Assembly (NCBI RefSeq): GCF_014698015.1
Contig: NZ_JACXBS010000001.1
Location: 1 to 64,000 of the forward strand
Source of the DNA: Kocuria sp. cx-455
GTDB taxonomy: Bacteria; Actinomycetota; Actinomycetes; Actinomycetales; Micrococcaceae
DNA: 64,000 nucleotides
Direction: 5' to 3'
Of this stretch, positions 19,542 to 28,797 are shown one piece after another. The position numbers and the translations under genes were made by a program. Under the pieces are notes generated by a model. That model made no database searches and was not told the DNA's origin. It was given only the letters and a program-made list of their open reading frames with translations. Within the stretch, counting starts at the first letter, position 1, and each line of letters begins with the position of its first letter.

Positions 19542-20377
19542 GTGGATTCCTCGGTCGACAGCAGCGCAGCATACCCCTCACGGTAGGTCGGGTAGCGCAG
19601 CTCCCCCACGAACTTCTGCATGAGAGAACTGTCCAGCACCTTGCCGCGCGGTGCGGTATCAATGGGCGATGAACTGTCCGGGGGCACGGGTACATCCAAC
19701 AACCCGGCAATATGCGCGGCCACGTCCCCCAGTACCGCGGGCTCGGTATCCACGGCATGCATCAGCGCGGGCGGCTCGGGAGATTCCAGCACGGTGTGCA
19801 GGACAGTCACCAGATCGTCCCGGTGGATCCGATTGGTCATCCGATTGTGGGCCAGCGCCTCACCGCAGCGCACGCGATCAATCAGCGACGTGCGTCCCGG
19901 ACCGTAGATCCCCGCCGGTCGCACGATGATCACGCCGGGGAACAATTGGGCCGCCAACTCCTCGGCCGCAAGCAATACGCGGGCGGTGTCCCGCGCAGGA
20001 GACGGTGGGGTCGCTTCCGTGACAACCTCTCCGTCACCACCGCCCAGCACCCCGGTCGAGGACACCAACACCACGCGCTGAGGCGCACTCCCACCGGAAC
20101 GCAGCGCTCGATGCAGTCCCCGCAGTGCACCCAGATAGGTACGTTCATAGGCAGCAACGTCACGCCCGTCCGCGGTCAACGTGATGACCACGGCATCAGC
20201 CGGTGGCAGCGCGGCGGTTCCAGGGTTTGCCAGGTCCAAAGCGACGGGTGAGATCTCCTCGGGAAGCCGGCCGGGGCGGCGTCGTACCCCCGTGGCGTGC
20301 CAACCGTGCTCCACAAGGCGCCGTCCCAGGGCCGTGCCCACATCACCGCAACCGGCCAGAAGTACGTGGTGAGTCAT
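19538..20377 (-). CDS. NAD-dependent epimerase/dehydratase family protein
   Basis: 279 residues of extended SDR type. The N-terminal nucleotide motif is unusual, HVLLAGCGDVGTALGRRLVE (GxGxxG kept as GCGDVG). VVLVSSTGVLGGGDGEVV carries the catalytic Ser/Thr region and GVIIVRPAGIYGPGR the usual post-active-site strand; NRMTNRIHRDDLVTVL is the conserved IHxxDL segment. The YxxxK tyrosine is not obvious, as in the YeeZ-like subgroup, so catalytic activity is uncertain. It is translationally coupled to the EVE-like gene. A remnant of a second copy lies directly against the end of dnaB at 49.9-50.05 kb. Confidence 0.85.
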   Translation of the reverse strand: MTHHVLLAGCGDVGTALGRRLVEHGWHATGVRRRPGRLPEEISPVALDLANPGTAALPPADAVVITLTADGRDVAAYERTYLGALRGLHRALRSGGSAPQRVVLVSSTGVLGGGDGEVVTEATPPSPARDTARVLLAAEELAAQLFPGVIIVRPAGIYGPGRTSLIDRVRCGEALAHNRMTNRIHRDDLVTVLHTVLESPEPPALMHAVDTEPAVLGDVAAHIAGLLDVPVPPDSSSPIDTAPRGKVLDSSLMQKFVGELRYPTYREGYAALLSTEEST

Positions 20378-20440
20378 GGGTCGAGCCTTTCATCCGGTGC
20401 CGGGGAGCGCCTGCCCGTCATCGCAGACATGGTCGAACGG

Positions 20441-20887
20441 TCAGCGGTCGTTGCCGAAAGCCTGCGCGATGGCTGCGAGCTGCGCCATCAGCAGGTGGTA
20501 GTCCTGCCCCTGCACGGGGAACCGAGCGGCAATCGTTTCGGGAACTTTTTGGGCGAGCGCACGGAGATCGCGACCGGCATCGGTGAGCCCGATCAGACGA
20601 CGTCGTTCGTCGTGTTCATCGCGGCGCCGCACCACCAGGCCGCGCTGTTCGAGCCGGCGCAGCACGGGAGTGAGCGTGCCGCTGTCCAGGCCGAGGAGGT
20701 CGCCGAGCTGGCCGACGCCCAGCGGATGGTCCGTCTGCCACAACGCGAGCATGGCCAGGTACTGCGGGTATGTCAGGCCCAGCCGGTCCAGCTCGGTCTT
20801 GTAGGCGCGCACCACGGCATGACTGGCACGGTACAGGGCGAAGCACAGCTGGTTGTCGAGATCCAGCGGAGAAGTCGAGGCGGTCAC
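20441..20887 (-). CDS. ohrR: OhrR-type MarR regulator
   Basis: 148 residues. LDNQLCFALYRASHAVVRAY at the N-terminus carries the reactive Cys conserved in OhrR peroxide sensors, and LDSGTLTPVLRRLEQRGLVVRRR is the MarR DNA-reading winged helix. OhrR represses ohr until organic peroxides oxidise the Cys. It faces the ohr gene across 82 bases that contain a perfect inverted repeat at 20910-20932. Assignment is strong from sequence and pairing. Confidence 0.93.
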   Translation of the reverse strand: MTASTSPLDLDNQLCFALYRASHAVVRAYKTELDRLGLTYPQYLAMLALWQTDHPLGVGQLGDLLGLDSGTLTPVLRRLEQRGLVVRRRDEHDERRRLIGLTDAGRDLRALAQKVPETIAARFPVQGQDYHLLMAQLAAIAQAFGNDR

Positions 20888-20909
20888 ACCTGAATCTTAG
20901 CAATAACGC

Positions 20910-20932
20910 TGGACACATTTAGATTGTGTCCA
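20910..20932. promoter_or_regulatory. Candidate OhrR operator
   Basis: Perfect 8-base inverted repeat TGGACACA-TTTAGAT-TGTGTCCA between ohrR and ohr. The second arm is followed by AATATAGTTGTGTCG, so RNA polymerase and repressor sites probably overlap. Binding by OhrR is inferred from location. Confidence 0.7.
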
Positions 20933-20969
20933 ATATAGTTGTGTCGCTATCACACACGAAGGAGACACC

Positions 20970-21389
20970 ATGGAACCGATCTACACCGCAGAGGCCCTGA
21001 GCACCGGCGACGGCCGTTCCGGTCACGTCCGCACCAGCGACGACACCATTTCCATTGATCTGGCCCCGCCCCAGGAAATGGGTGGCAGCGGTAACGGCAG
21101 CAATCCCGAGCAACTTTTCGCCGCCGGTTACGCCGCGTGCTTCCACTCGGCCTTGCAGTTGGTGGCCAAGTCCGCGAAGAAGGACCTGGGCGATTCCGCC
21201 GTGGGAGCCCAGGTGTCCATCGGCAAGGAGGGCGAGGGCTTCGGCCTCTCGGTGATCCTCGAAGCCGTCATCCCGAATTTGCCCGAAGACGAGGCCCGCG
21301 AGCTGGTCGAGCAGGCCCACCAGGTATGCCCCTACTCCCGCGCGACCCGAGGCAACATTGAGGTCGAGCTGCGCGTCACCGACGAGTAA
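20970..21389 (+). CDS. ohr: Organic hydroperoxide resistance protein
   Basis: 139 residues, the usual length of Ohr/OsmC. The two catalytic cysteines stand in AAGYAACFHSALQLVA and VCPYSRATRGN. Ohr reduces organic hydroperoxides with a dithiol (lipoyl) donor. The ATG at 20970 follows GAAGGAG at good spacing. It is divergent from ohrR, with the operator described at 20910-20932 in between. Confidence 0.95.
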   Translation: MEPIYTAEALSTGDGRSGHVRTSDDTISIDLAPPQEMGGSGNGSNPEQLFAAGYAACFHSALQLVAKSAKKDLGDSAVGAQVSIGKEGEGFGLSVILEAVIPNLPEDEARELVEQAHQVCPYSRATRGNIEVELRVTDE

Positions 21390-21390
21390 G

Positions 21391-21717
21391 CCTCTCGTTC
21401 CGAGCTGGGCGGCGCGGTCTCGTTCCGAGCGAGCACGCGCCGCCCGACGACGCTCCCGGACGATCAACCGAGTCGTCTTGAGCAGCTTCATACTGTTCGC
21501 GGGCATCGCGCACCTGACCTTTGACCGCGAGGAGTTCCAGGCACAAGTTCCCTCGTGGCTACCCATTGACCCCGACCCGGTGGTGCTCGGCTCCGGCGTG
21601 GTCGAAATTGCCCTGGGCGCCGCGTTGAACGCGGCCGCGCTGTGGTCCGCTGGGCTCCCAAGACGCCCCGCGCCGCACACACGCTCCATCGGCGCACGTG
21701 ACACATATGCTTTCTAA
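21391..21717 (+). pseudogene. Truncated DoxX-like membrane protein
   Basis: The frame contains VVLSSFILFAGIAHLTF, then EEFQAQVPSWLPIDPDPVVL and GVVEIALGAALNAAALW, which match the first half of small DoxX-like membrane proteins (family members are usually about 130-150 residues with four TM segments). After LWSAGLPRR the homology stops and the frame ends after 20 unrelated residues; the last two TM helices are missing. At the 5' end only a TTG without ribosome site is near the expected start. It follows ohr directly, so it may be co-transcribed, but it is most likely a relic. Confidence 0.5.
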
Positions 21718-21765
21718 ACGGGACGTGTGACTTCCCATCCCGCCCATTATGGAAAGCAGGCCCGC

Positions 21766-22023
21766 ATGTCAGACATCAACCCGCAGAACCAGCGTCCTGA
21801 CCGTGAGCGGATGGCCGCTGCAACCAATGAGGATTCGGGGTACAGCATCGAGGGAGATACTCCGCCCGCTGAGGGTCTGAGCGTGGGGGACACCAATAAC
21901 GAGCTGGATGTCGACCGCCCCGGTGACCGTTCCAAAGGAAAAATCACGGTGGCCGTGCTGGCCGTTCTCGTGGCCGTGTTCCTGATCCTCGCGATCATTG
22001 GTCGCGTGGTCGGGTTCATGTAA
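21766..22023 (+). CDS. Small tail-anchored membrane protein (DUF6480-like)
   Basis: 85 residues: a hydrophilic N-terminal 60 containing TPPAEGLSVGDTNNEL, then one TM helix (ITVAVLAVLVAVFLILAII) and a short tail. The TPPAEG motif followed by a single C-terminal helix resembles DUF6480 proteins of actinobacteria. The ATG at 21766 has GGAAAGC about 9 bases upstream. It converges on the gene at 22044. Function is unknown. Confidence 0.65.
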   Translation: MSDINPQNQRPDRERMAAATNEDSGYSIEGDTPPAEGLSVGDTNNELDVDRPGDRSKGKITVAVLAVLVAVFLILAIIGRVVGFM

Positions 22024-22043
22024 TCCACTGCCGCCTGCCGGGA

Positions 22044-22808
22044 TCAGAATCCTTGCGCCTGAATGATCGCGATCTTCTGCCACACCTTGCGGGCCATGTC
22101 GGAGGTGAGGGTTTCAATGCCCTCCACGGCGTCGAGTACGTCACCGTCCGTGGTGTCCTCGGCGAAGAGCGCGGCCGTCTTCCCGACGAGCGAGAGCATC
22201 TCCGTGCAGTAGTCGAAGTAGTGGGCGAGCTGTTCCCGGGTGAGGTCCAGCCCGCCGTCGGCCCGAGAACCACGCTGGAGCCGCTCCGGCACTTTGGTGA
22301 GCTGGTGCATATCAATCACGTGCGCCAATGAGCGCAGGCGGTGCACCAGGCGCAGCACGCGGGCGCGTTCCAGTCGTTCGGGGATCGCCACCAGGAAGAA
22401 AATGGCAATGCCCGCGAACACCAGGTTGTTGACCACGGTTTCCAGCAGCGGGAGCCAGTCCACCGGGCCCAGCGAATCCGGTGTCTGCCAGATACTGACG
22501 GCGGCAAGCACAATTGCGCCACCGAAAATCGCGAGCACCGCGATGATTCCCAGGCGGGAGAGCAACCGGGCGAGCCGAATGCGACGTCGACTGATGCCTC
22601 CCCCGCTGGTGACTTCATCGACGAGTCCCAGCAGTTCTCCGCACACCTCCCACAGGCCACGGTCCGGAAAGCGCGAATACACCCGTTTCTGTAGGGCCGC
22701 CGTGGATTCGCGGACGGCGGTGCTGTCCAGGTGTTGGTAGCGGGACCCGGCGGGAGGAGCGTCGTCGTGATCGTCGGGCCGGGCGGGGAGTTCAACGGGA
22801 TAGTGCAC
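22044..22808 (-). CDS. Two-TM membrane protein, unknown function
   Basis: 254 residues. Two TM segments (LGIIAVLAIFGGAIVLAAV and VNNLVFAGIAIFFLVAI) sit in the middle, with helical cytosolic regions on both sides; the C-terminal half (LEDxTDGDVLDAVEGIETL-like) is acidic and helical. The GTG at 22808 (VHYPVELPARP) is chosen because a longer reading would start inside the terminator hairpin at 22836-22870; no good ribosome site is seen for either, so the start is uncertain. No family is recognised. Confidence 0.65.
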   Translation of the reverse strand: MHYPVELPARPDDHDDAPPAGSRYQHLDSTAVRESTAALQKRVYSRFPDRGLWEVCGELLGLVDEVTSGGGISRRRIRLARLLSRLGIIAVLAIFGGAIVLAAVSIWQTPDSLGPVDWLPLLETVVNNLVFAGIAIFFLVAIPERLERARVLRLVHRLRSLAHVIDMHQLTKVPERLQRGSRADGGLDLTREQLAHYFDYCTEMLSLVGKTAALFAEDTTDGDVLDAVEGIETLTSDMARKVWQKIAIIQAQGF

Positions 22809-22835
22809 CCATAGAGGGTACGGGACGGGACAGAC

Positions 22836-22870
22836 GGAGGGCCGCCGATTCTCCCGATCGGCGGCCCTCC
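22836..22870 (-). terminator. Terminator of the DUF805 gene
   Basis: Perfect 14-base stem GGAGGGCCGCCGAT / ATCGGCGGCCCTCC around a 7-base loop, directly after the DUF805 stop at 22876 and before the next gene on the strand. There is no long U-tract, so termination may be partial. Confidence 0.7.
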
Positions 22871-22875
22871 TCACT

Positions 22876-23478
22876 TCACGACGTGCTGACTCCCCGGTCG
22901 AACCGCGCTCCGGCGGGGTTCGGCGGCAGCACGTAGAAGACCAACAGAATGATCGGCCCGAGAAACGGAATCAGAGACAGCAAGTACAGGAAACCGGACA
23001 TGTTCACGTCGTGCAGTCGCCGCACGGCGAGCGCGATGCCCGGAATGATGTGGGCCAATACGAACACGAGGAGCAAGAGCGACAGGAAGATCCCCAACCC
23101 GTTGGGCTCACTTCTCGCGGAGTACGAGTAGGACGTGGCGGATGTGACCGTATTGCTGCTCATCACCTCGCTGCCGACCGTGCTGATGAGCACCGTGAAC
23201 AGGATGTAGATCAAAAACATGAAAAGCGCGATCCACCAGTATTCGGAGCGGCTGGCCCGCCCGGAGAACTGGGCGTACTTCTTGTAGAACCGTTTGATGG
23301 CTTGGCCGGGTCCCACGGGAACGCCCGGCTGGGAGCCAGGTTGCCGGTAGCCGCCCTGGTCGTCACCGGGTGCGCGGCCGGGCCGATACTGATCGGCGGC
23401 CGGATAAGCGTCGTACCGTTGGTAGTTGCCTGGTTGCGAGTCTCCCTGCTGGGAGGCATCAGAGTTGGGGGTGGTCAT
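22876..23478 (-). CDS. DUF805 membrane protein
   Basis: 200 residues. A disordered Gly/Gln/Pro/Asp-rich N-terminus (1-65) precedes the DUF805 domain with its signature KRFYKKYAQFSGRASRSEYW, several TM helices and a final SLIPFLGPIILLVFYVLPP. DUF805 proteins are inner membrane proteins of unknown role, sometimes linked to phage or stress functions. The ATG at 23478 stands alone, divergent from the sulfatase gene 246 bases away, and the gene ends in a strong hairpin. Confidence 0.85.
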   Translation of the reverse strand: MTTPNSDASQQGDSQPGNYQRYDAYPAADQYRPGRAPGDDQGGYRQPGSQPGVPVGPGQAIKRFYKKYAQFSGRASRSEYWWIALFMFLIYILFTVLISTVGSEVMSSNTVTSATSYSYSARSEPNGLGIFLSLLLLVFVLAHIIPGIALAVRRLHDVNMSGFLYLLSLIPFLGPIILLVFYVLPPNPAGARFDRGVSTS

Positions 23479-23724
23479 GGTATGCCCTTCACACGTGCGA
23501 ATGATGTGTTTACATACACTAACCCGTGAGTAGCCGCCGTTCCGTTAGCTCGCGAGAGTCCTTTCCGAGCCTCCCGACCCGGTTTCGCCGGTAATTCCAA
23601 GCAATCAACCCCCGCCTTAACCCAGGGGAACGGGTAGGTTAACGGTAGTCGTTTTCAGGTGCCCGGTACGGGCGGATCCACGGATGCTCGGCAATGGGCT
23701 GGGCATCGCACGCGAGGAGTTCTC

Positions 23725-25275
23725 ATGGTCACCCGGACCCTCCCTGCAATCCGCCGGTTTGGCGTGATCCTGGGGTACCTCCTGGTGTACGTGTTGATCT
23801 GGGCCGGTCTCGCCATGCTCATTGCCGCGATCGGCATCCGATACTACTTCGGCAAAATCTCCTTCGGGCAGATGCGCCTCAACATTGTCACCTTGGAAAC
23901 CGACGGCGGCGGTGGTTCCCTGGTCTGGATGGGCATTCTGGGCATCGGTGTACTACCCCTGGTCATCACCGTCGGCATTGCGGTGTGGCAGTATTTCCGG
24001 CGCCGCAAGCGCCGTCGGCTGGGGTGCGACACCCGGCCCCACGGCAAGAAATGGGCCATGCGCGGGATCTCGACCGCCCTGGTGGCCGCGGTTGCGGCGG
24101 GCGGGACCACGGCGTTCGCCTCCACCGTGGGTATCGGTGACTACATCCGTTCGGCCAGTTCGCCGTACAACATGGGCGATTACTACGCGCAACCCACGGT
24201 CACCAGCGCGGACGCCAAGCGCAATCTGGTGACGATCTACTTGGAGTCCGGTGAGCAGACCCTCGCGAATGACGAGCACTTCGAGAAGGACGCGTTCGCT
24301 CCCCTCAAGGACGTGACGCGACCCGAGGACGGCTGGCAGAGCATCGAGGACTTCAACCAGTACGAGGGCGGCGGCTGGACCATGTCCGGGCTGGTTTCCA
24401 CGCAGTGCGGTGTACCGCTCAAGGGCGTGGGGGCGTCGGTGGACAGCGGTTCCCCCGACCAACTCGTCGGCAGCATGAACAGCTACCTGGGTGGCCTCAC
24501 CTGCCTGGGCGACATCCTGGCCGAGCAGGGTTACACCAACGTGTTCCTGGGCGGCGCCAACCCGTCCTTTGCGGCCAAGGGCACCTTCCTGGCGAACCAC
24601 GGGTACACCAAGGATCTGGGCCTCGATGACTGGCGCGCCGCCGGGGAACCCGAGGAGAGCTTCCGCAGTGACTGGGGCCTGAGCGATCAGCGCCTCATGG
24701 CCAACGCCAAGAACGAGATCGATCAGCTGTACGCCACGTCGGTGCAGACGGGCCAGCCGTTCAACCTGTCCATGCTCACCCTGGACACCCACGAACCGGT
24801 GCACATTTACGATTACTGCACCGTGGACACCGACAGCGAAGTGACCTCCGCGTTCTTCTGCTCCATGACCCAGGTGGCGGACTTCGTGGAATATATGGAC
24901 CAGATGGGATATCTCGAGGACACCTCCGTGGTGATCATGGGTGACCACCTCAAGCACATGAGCGCCGGCGACGCCTTCCACGAGCAGCTGGGTGGGAACA
25001 CCAACCGCACGATCTTCAACCGGATCTGGGTTCCGGGTGAGACGGGCACCCCCGAGACCCGCTCCGGCGCCGATCAGCTCAACATGTTCCCCACCCTGCT
25101 CGAGGCCGCCGGGCTGACCCTGGAGAATCGCGAGGCCGGGTTGGGCGTTTCCGCGTTCACCTCTGACATCCCCGGCAGTTCCGCGCAGAGCTTCGAGCCG
25201 GATCCGTACAAGGACCTCTTGGAATCCCGGTCGGAGAAGTTTTACTCCGGGGCTTGGGCCAGCACCGCACCGTAA
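23725..25275 (+). CDS. LTA-synthase/phosphoglycerol-transferase-like membrane sulfatase-fold enzyme
   Basis: 516 residues. Three N-terminal TM segments (about 12-35, 65-85 and 110-130) precede an extracellular alkaline-phosphatase-superfamily domain: LVTIYLESGEQT at its start (metal Glu), MSGLVSTQCGVPL with the nucleophile Thr position of LtaS-like enzymes, TNVFLGGANPSF, TLDTHEPVHIY and VVIMGDHLKHMSA with metal-binding Asp/His. Enzymes of this type transfer glycerol-phosphate groups to glycolipid or polysaccharide on the outer face. The ATG at 23725 follows GAGGAG. It is monocistronic and convergent with recQ. The exact acceptor is unknown. Confidence 0.85.
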   Translation: MVTRTLPAIRRFGVILGYLLVYVLIWAGLAMLIAAIGIRYYFGKISFGQMRLNIVTLETDGGGGSLVWMGILGIGVLPLVITVGIAVWQYFRRRKRRRLGCDTRPHGKKWAMRGISTALVAAVAAGGTTAFASTVGIGDYIRSASSPYNMGDYYAQPTVTSADAKRNLVTIYLESGEQTLANDEHFEKDAFAPLKDVTRPEDGWQSIEDFNQYEGGGWTMSGLVSTQCGVPLKGVGASVDSGSPDQLVGSMNSYLGGLTCLGDILAEQGYTNVFLGGANPSFAAKGTFLANHGYTKDLGLDDWRAAGEPEESFRSDWGLSDQRLMANAKNEIDQLYATSVQTGQPFNLSMLTLDTHEPVHIYDYCTVDTDSEVTSAFFCSMTQVADFVEYMDQMGYLEDTSVVIMGDHLKHMSAGDAFHEQLGGNTNRTIFNRIWVPGETGTPETRSGADQLNMFPTLLEAAGLTLENREAGLGVSAFTSDIPGSSAQSFEPDPYKDLLESRSEKFYSGAWASTAP

Positions 25276-25321
25276 CTTGGGCAGCGCCTGACCTAACGAC
25301 GACCCCGCGTGCGCGCGTTGC

Positions 25322-27190
25322 TCACGCGTGCGCGCCGAGCGCCTCCAGCACCGCGTCCCCGTACTCCGCGAGCTTCTTCACGCCCACGCCGCTCACGGCG
25401 CCCAATGCTCGCACACTCGTGGGCTTCGCCTCCACGATGCCCACGAGCGTTGCATCCGAGAACACCATGTAGGGCGGAATCTGCTTCTCCTTGGCGACCG
25501 ACGTGCGCCATGACCGCAGGGTCTCGAAGACTTCGCGGTCCGCCGTCCCCAAACCCTCGGCGGCCGAAGCGCGGGCGCCCCCGGCGGAGCGAGGAGCGCG
25601 CCCGCGAACCGACGACGTCGGCGCCCTGTCGACCGCCAAGTCCAGAGTGACGTCGCCGCGCAACACGGGACCGGCGTTCGGACCGGGGACGAGCACGCCG
25701 TAGTCACCCACGGCCTCCACGATCCCGCGCGCGAGCAGCTGCCGCAGCACCGAACGCCATTCACGCTCGGTCAGCTCCGTGCCGATCCCCCACACGCTCA
25801 ACTCGTGGTGGCGTGATTCCACGGAACGCTCGTTCTCACGGCCGAGCAGCACGTCGAAGACCTTGCCCGAGCCGAATTGCTGACTGCGCTCGCGCTGCAA
25901 TCGGATGAGCGTGGAGAGCAGCTTCTGCGCGGGCACCGTCGCATCCCACATCTTTGGCGGTTTCAGGCACGTATCGCAGTTGCCGCACGGCTCGGACTCC
26001 TGGCCGAAATAGCGCAGCAGTTGCACGCGCCGGCACGAGACGGTCTCGCACAGGGCGAGCATCGCATCCAGGTGCGAGCGCGCATTGCGCATGTGCAGTT
26101 CGCTGCCCTCGCCGCGGTCGATCAGGCGGCGCTGGTTGACGACGTCGCCCAGACCGTAGGCCAGCCACGCGGTCGACGGGAGCCCGTCGCGTCCCGCGCG
26201 GCCCGTCTCCTGGTAGTAACCCTCGATGCTCTTGGGCAGGTCCAGGTGCGCCACGAAGCGCACGTCCGGTTTGTCGATGCCCATGCCGAACGCAATGGTT
26301 GCAATGATCACGATCCCCTCTTCGCGGAGAAACCGTTCCTGGTGGTCGTGCCGCACTGATGCGTCCAAACCCGCGTGATAGGGCAGCGCCGCGATCCCGT
26401 GCTTCTCCAGCCACTCAGCGGTGGTTTCCACGCTCTTGCGGGAGAGGCAATAGACGATGCCTGCGTCGCCGTCGTGTTCGGTGGTGATGAATTTCAGCAG
26501 CTGGTCGCGGCCGCGGTCCTTGGGCTCGATCCGGTACTGGATATTGGGGCGGTCGAAGTCGGAGACGAAATGGACGGCGTTCTCCATGCGCAGACGCTCG
26601 GTGATTTCGCGATGCGTGCTGCGGGTGGCCGTGGCGGTCAGCGCAATCCGAGGGACATGGGGGAACGCGTCCGCAAGCACGGAGAGGCCCAGATAGTCGG
26701 GGCGGAAATCGTGGCCCCACTGGGCAACACAGTGCGCCTCGTCAATGGCGAAGAGTGCGATCCGGGCCCGGCGGAGCAGGTCCAGGGTGCGCGGCAGGAT
26801 CAGTCGTTCGGGTGCCATGTAGAGCAGATCGATGTCGCCGGCGAGCAGTTGTTGTTCCACCGCTTGAGCCTGCTGGAAATCCAGGGAGGAGTTCAGGAAG
26901 GCCGCTCGAATTCCCACTGCCTCAAGTGCTGCCACCTGGTCCGACATGAGCGCGATCAGAGGCGAGACCACGATCCCGGTGCCCTCCCGGAGGATCGAAG
27001 GGATCTGATAGCACAGCGATTTCCCGCCGCCGGTGGGCATGAGGACCACCGCATCTGCCCCGCTCATCACCTGATCGATGATGGCGGCCTGTTCACCGCG
27101 GAACTCGTCGTAGCCGAAGACGTCGGAGAGGACGCTCAGGGGTGTGGGTGCGGCGTCGACGGTCTGCATAGCGGTGTGGTGGTCCTGCAT
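25322..27190 (-). CDS. recQ: ATP-dependent DNA helicase RecQ
   Basis: 622 residues. Walker A is [15 protein letters not shown], the DEAH box is [20 protein letters not shown], and motif VI is [15 protein letters not shown]. The zinc-binding element ([12 protein letters not shown], then [11 protein letters not shown]), a winged-helix RQC region (about 410-510) and a C-terminal HRDC domain (about 545-620) follow, the full RecQ plan. It unwinds forked and recombination DNA 3' to 5'. The ATG at 27190 has GGAGA just upstream; a GTG nine bases further up and an ATG at 27169 are alternatives. It is convergent with the LTA-synthase-like gene. Confidence 0.95.
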   Translation of the reverse strand: MQDHHTAMQTVDAAPTPLSVLSDVFGYDEFRGEQAAIIDQVMSGADAVVLMPTGGGKSLCYQIPSILREGTGIVVSPLIALMSDQVAALEAVGIRAAFLNSSLDFQQAQAVEQQLLAGDIDLLYMAPERLILPRTLDLLRRARIALFAIDEAHCVAQWGHDFRPDYLGLSVLADAFPHVPRIALTATATRSTHREITERLRMENAVHFVSDFDRPNIQYRIEPKDRGRDQLLKFITTEHDGDAGIVYCLSRKSVETTAEWLEKHGIAALPYHAGLDASVRHDHQERFLREEGIVIIATIAFGMGIDKPDVRFVAHLDLPKSIEGYYQETGRAGRDGLPSTAWLAYGLGDVVNQRRLIDRGEGSELHMRNARSHLDAMLALCETVSCRRVQLLRYFGQESEPCGNCDTCLKPPKMWDATVPAQKLLSTLIRLQRERSQQFGSGKVFDVLLGRENERSVESRHHELSVWGIGTELTEREWRSVLRQLLARGIVEAVGDYGVLVPGPNAGPVLRGDVTLDLAVDRAPTSSVRGRAPRSAGGARASAAEGLGTADREVFETLRSWRTSVAKEKQIPPYMVFSDATLVGIVEAKPTSVRALGAVSGVGVKKLAEYGDAVLEALGAHA

Positions 27191-27237
27191 GGTCTCCACA
27201 CTATGTCCGGTTCCGGATGCAGAAAGACCCGAGCCAA

Positions 27238-28797
27238 TCAGTCCTCACGCGGGGGCGCCGTTTGAACCTCCGACACCGGGGGCAGATCCATGATGACCGT
27301 GGTTCCTTCTCCCTCGACCGAGCGCAGCTCCACGGTCCCGCCGTGCTGCTCCACAATCGTGCGCACGATCACGAGCCCTAGTCCCGTACCGGGGATCTGC
27401 TGATCCGCGGCGTTCGAGGCACGGGTGAAACTGGTGAACAACAAATCGATGTCCTGAGCTGGGATTCCCATCCCCGTGTCCTCGCACGTCAATCGCGCCC
27501 CGTTGCCGTCGGGTGTCCGGGAGAGGGAGAGGGTCACTGTGCCACCCGGCGGGGTGAACTTCACGGCATTGCCCACCACGTTGGTGATGGCACGTTCCAA
27601 TCGGTCCCTGTCCCCCAGCGCCGGCCAGGTTCCCGCAAGTTCCTCCGTGAGGGTCACCTGACCCCTCGTGGCCTGCGGCACGAGATTGGTCATCACCCGG
27701 GAGGCGCAGTCGGCGAGGTCCAGCTCGCGGTAGTGCCTCGAGCGACCGTCTTGCTCTTGGTCCAGCTTGATGATCAGCAGCAGGTCCTCGATGAGCACTT
27801 GCAACCGGTTGGTATTGCGCTGGACCACGTTCAGCACACGATCTTGCTCCGGAGTGATCTTCCCGAAGTCCCCGTCCTGCAGCATTTCCACGTAACCGCT
27901 GATGGAGGTGAGCGGGGTGCGCAGCTCGTGGTTCGTGGTGGATACGAACATGGATTTCTGCCGGTTCAGCTCGTGCAGTTGCTCGACCGTCCGCTCGCGC
28001 TGAGTGACCACCTCCCTGGCCTCCTTAACCGCCTCGTTGAAGGTCTCCGCGAGGTGGATGAGTTCCACGGCACCCCGCGAGGTGTCCGCAACGGCGTCGG
28101 CTTCCCCATGTCTTTGTCGAGCCACGGTGCGCTGCAGATTGCGCAGGGGAGCGGCCAAGAGCTGGTCCACCCGGCGCAACGCCACGAGGATCACGGCCGA
28201 GGACACCAGCGCGGCCGCGAGCAACGCTATATTGGCCACCCTCATGGACCGGTTCAGTTCCGTCCTGCTCTGCGTCCGCAACTCCACCGCGGTGTCACTG
28301 AGACTGCCCAGCTCGGTCAGAGCCTCATCCATGGCCGCCGCGGTCTGCTCCAGGTTGATTGTCGACCGCGGGGAGGAACCATCCGGCCTGCGTGTCAGGA
28401 CCAGCCATTCATCCACGGCCTGGTTCATGCGTTGGATCTGGGACAGGCGCCCTGCCGCGACGGTCTCGAGCCGCTCCTGCGCATCGGTCAGGTCAGCGGT
28501 CGCCCGCACGTAATCCTGCGCGAAGTTCTCATCCTGGCTGATGACGTACCCCCGCGCGGCGGTCTGGGCGCGCAGTAGGGCCCCTTGCATTTCGTGGGTC
28601 GCGTCCACGAGGGGCGTAATGGTGCTCCGGGTCGTCTCCACGTGCTCCCGCACCGATGCCAGTCCCCACGCGGCCGTGGACCCCGTGATCAACAGTGCCA
28701 CGAACCACAGGACCACCATCCGCTGCAGGATGACGCGTACTCTACGGTGGCTCGCACTACCCAACCGTGCGCGCATGCGCTGAACCCGGGAACTCAC
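27238..28797 (-). CDS. CHASE3-HAMP sensor histidine kinase
   Basis: 519 residues. TM1 (about 28-47), an extracytoplasmic CHASE3-like helical domain (about 50-185, with [17 protein letters not shown]), TM2 (about 189-207), HAMP, then HisKA with the phospho-accepting H290 ([20 protein letters not shown]) and an HATPase_c domain with [21 protein letters not shown] and [10 protein letters not shown]. The start is the GTG at 28797, which overlaps the glycosyltransferase stop (GTGA). It is the last gene of the RR-HEAT-GT2-HK operon and presumably phosphorylates the response regulator encoded first. Confidence 0.9.
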   Translation of the reverse strand: MSSRVQRMRARLGSASHRRVRVILQRMVVLWFVALLITGSTAAWGLASVREHVETTRSTITPLVDATHEMQGALLRAQTAARGYVISQDENFAQDYVRATADLTDAQERLETVAAGRLSQIQRMNQAVDEWLVLTRRPDGSSPRSTINLEQTAAAMDEALTELGSLSDTAVELRTQSRTELNRSMRVANIALLAAALVSSAVILVALRRVDQLLAAPLRNLQRTVARQRHGEADAVADTSRGAVELIHLAETFNEAVKEAREVVTQRERTVEQLHELNRQKSMFVSTTNHELRTPLTSISGYVEMLQDGDFGKITPEQDRVLNVVQRNTNRLQVLIEDLLLIIKLDQEQDGRSRHYRELDLADCASRVMTNLVPQATRGQVTLTEELAGTWPALGDRDRLERAITNVVGNAVKFTPPGGTVTLSLSRTPDGNGARLTCEDTGMGIPAQDIDLLFTSFTRASNAADQQIPGTGLGLVIVRTIVEQHGGTVELRSVEGEGTTVIMDLPPVSEVQTAPPRED

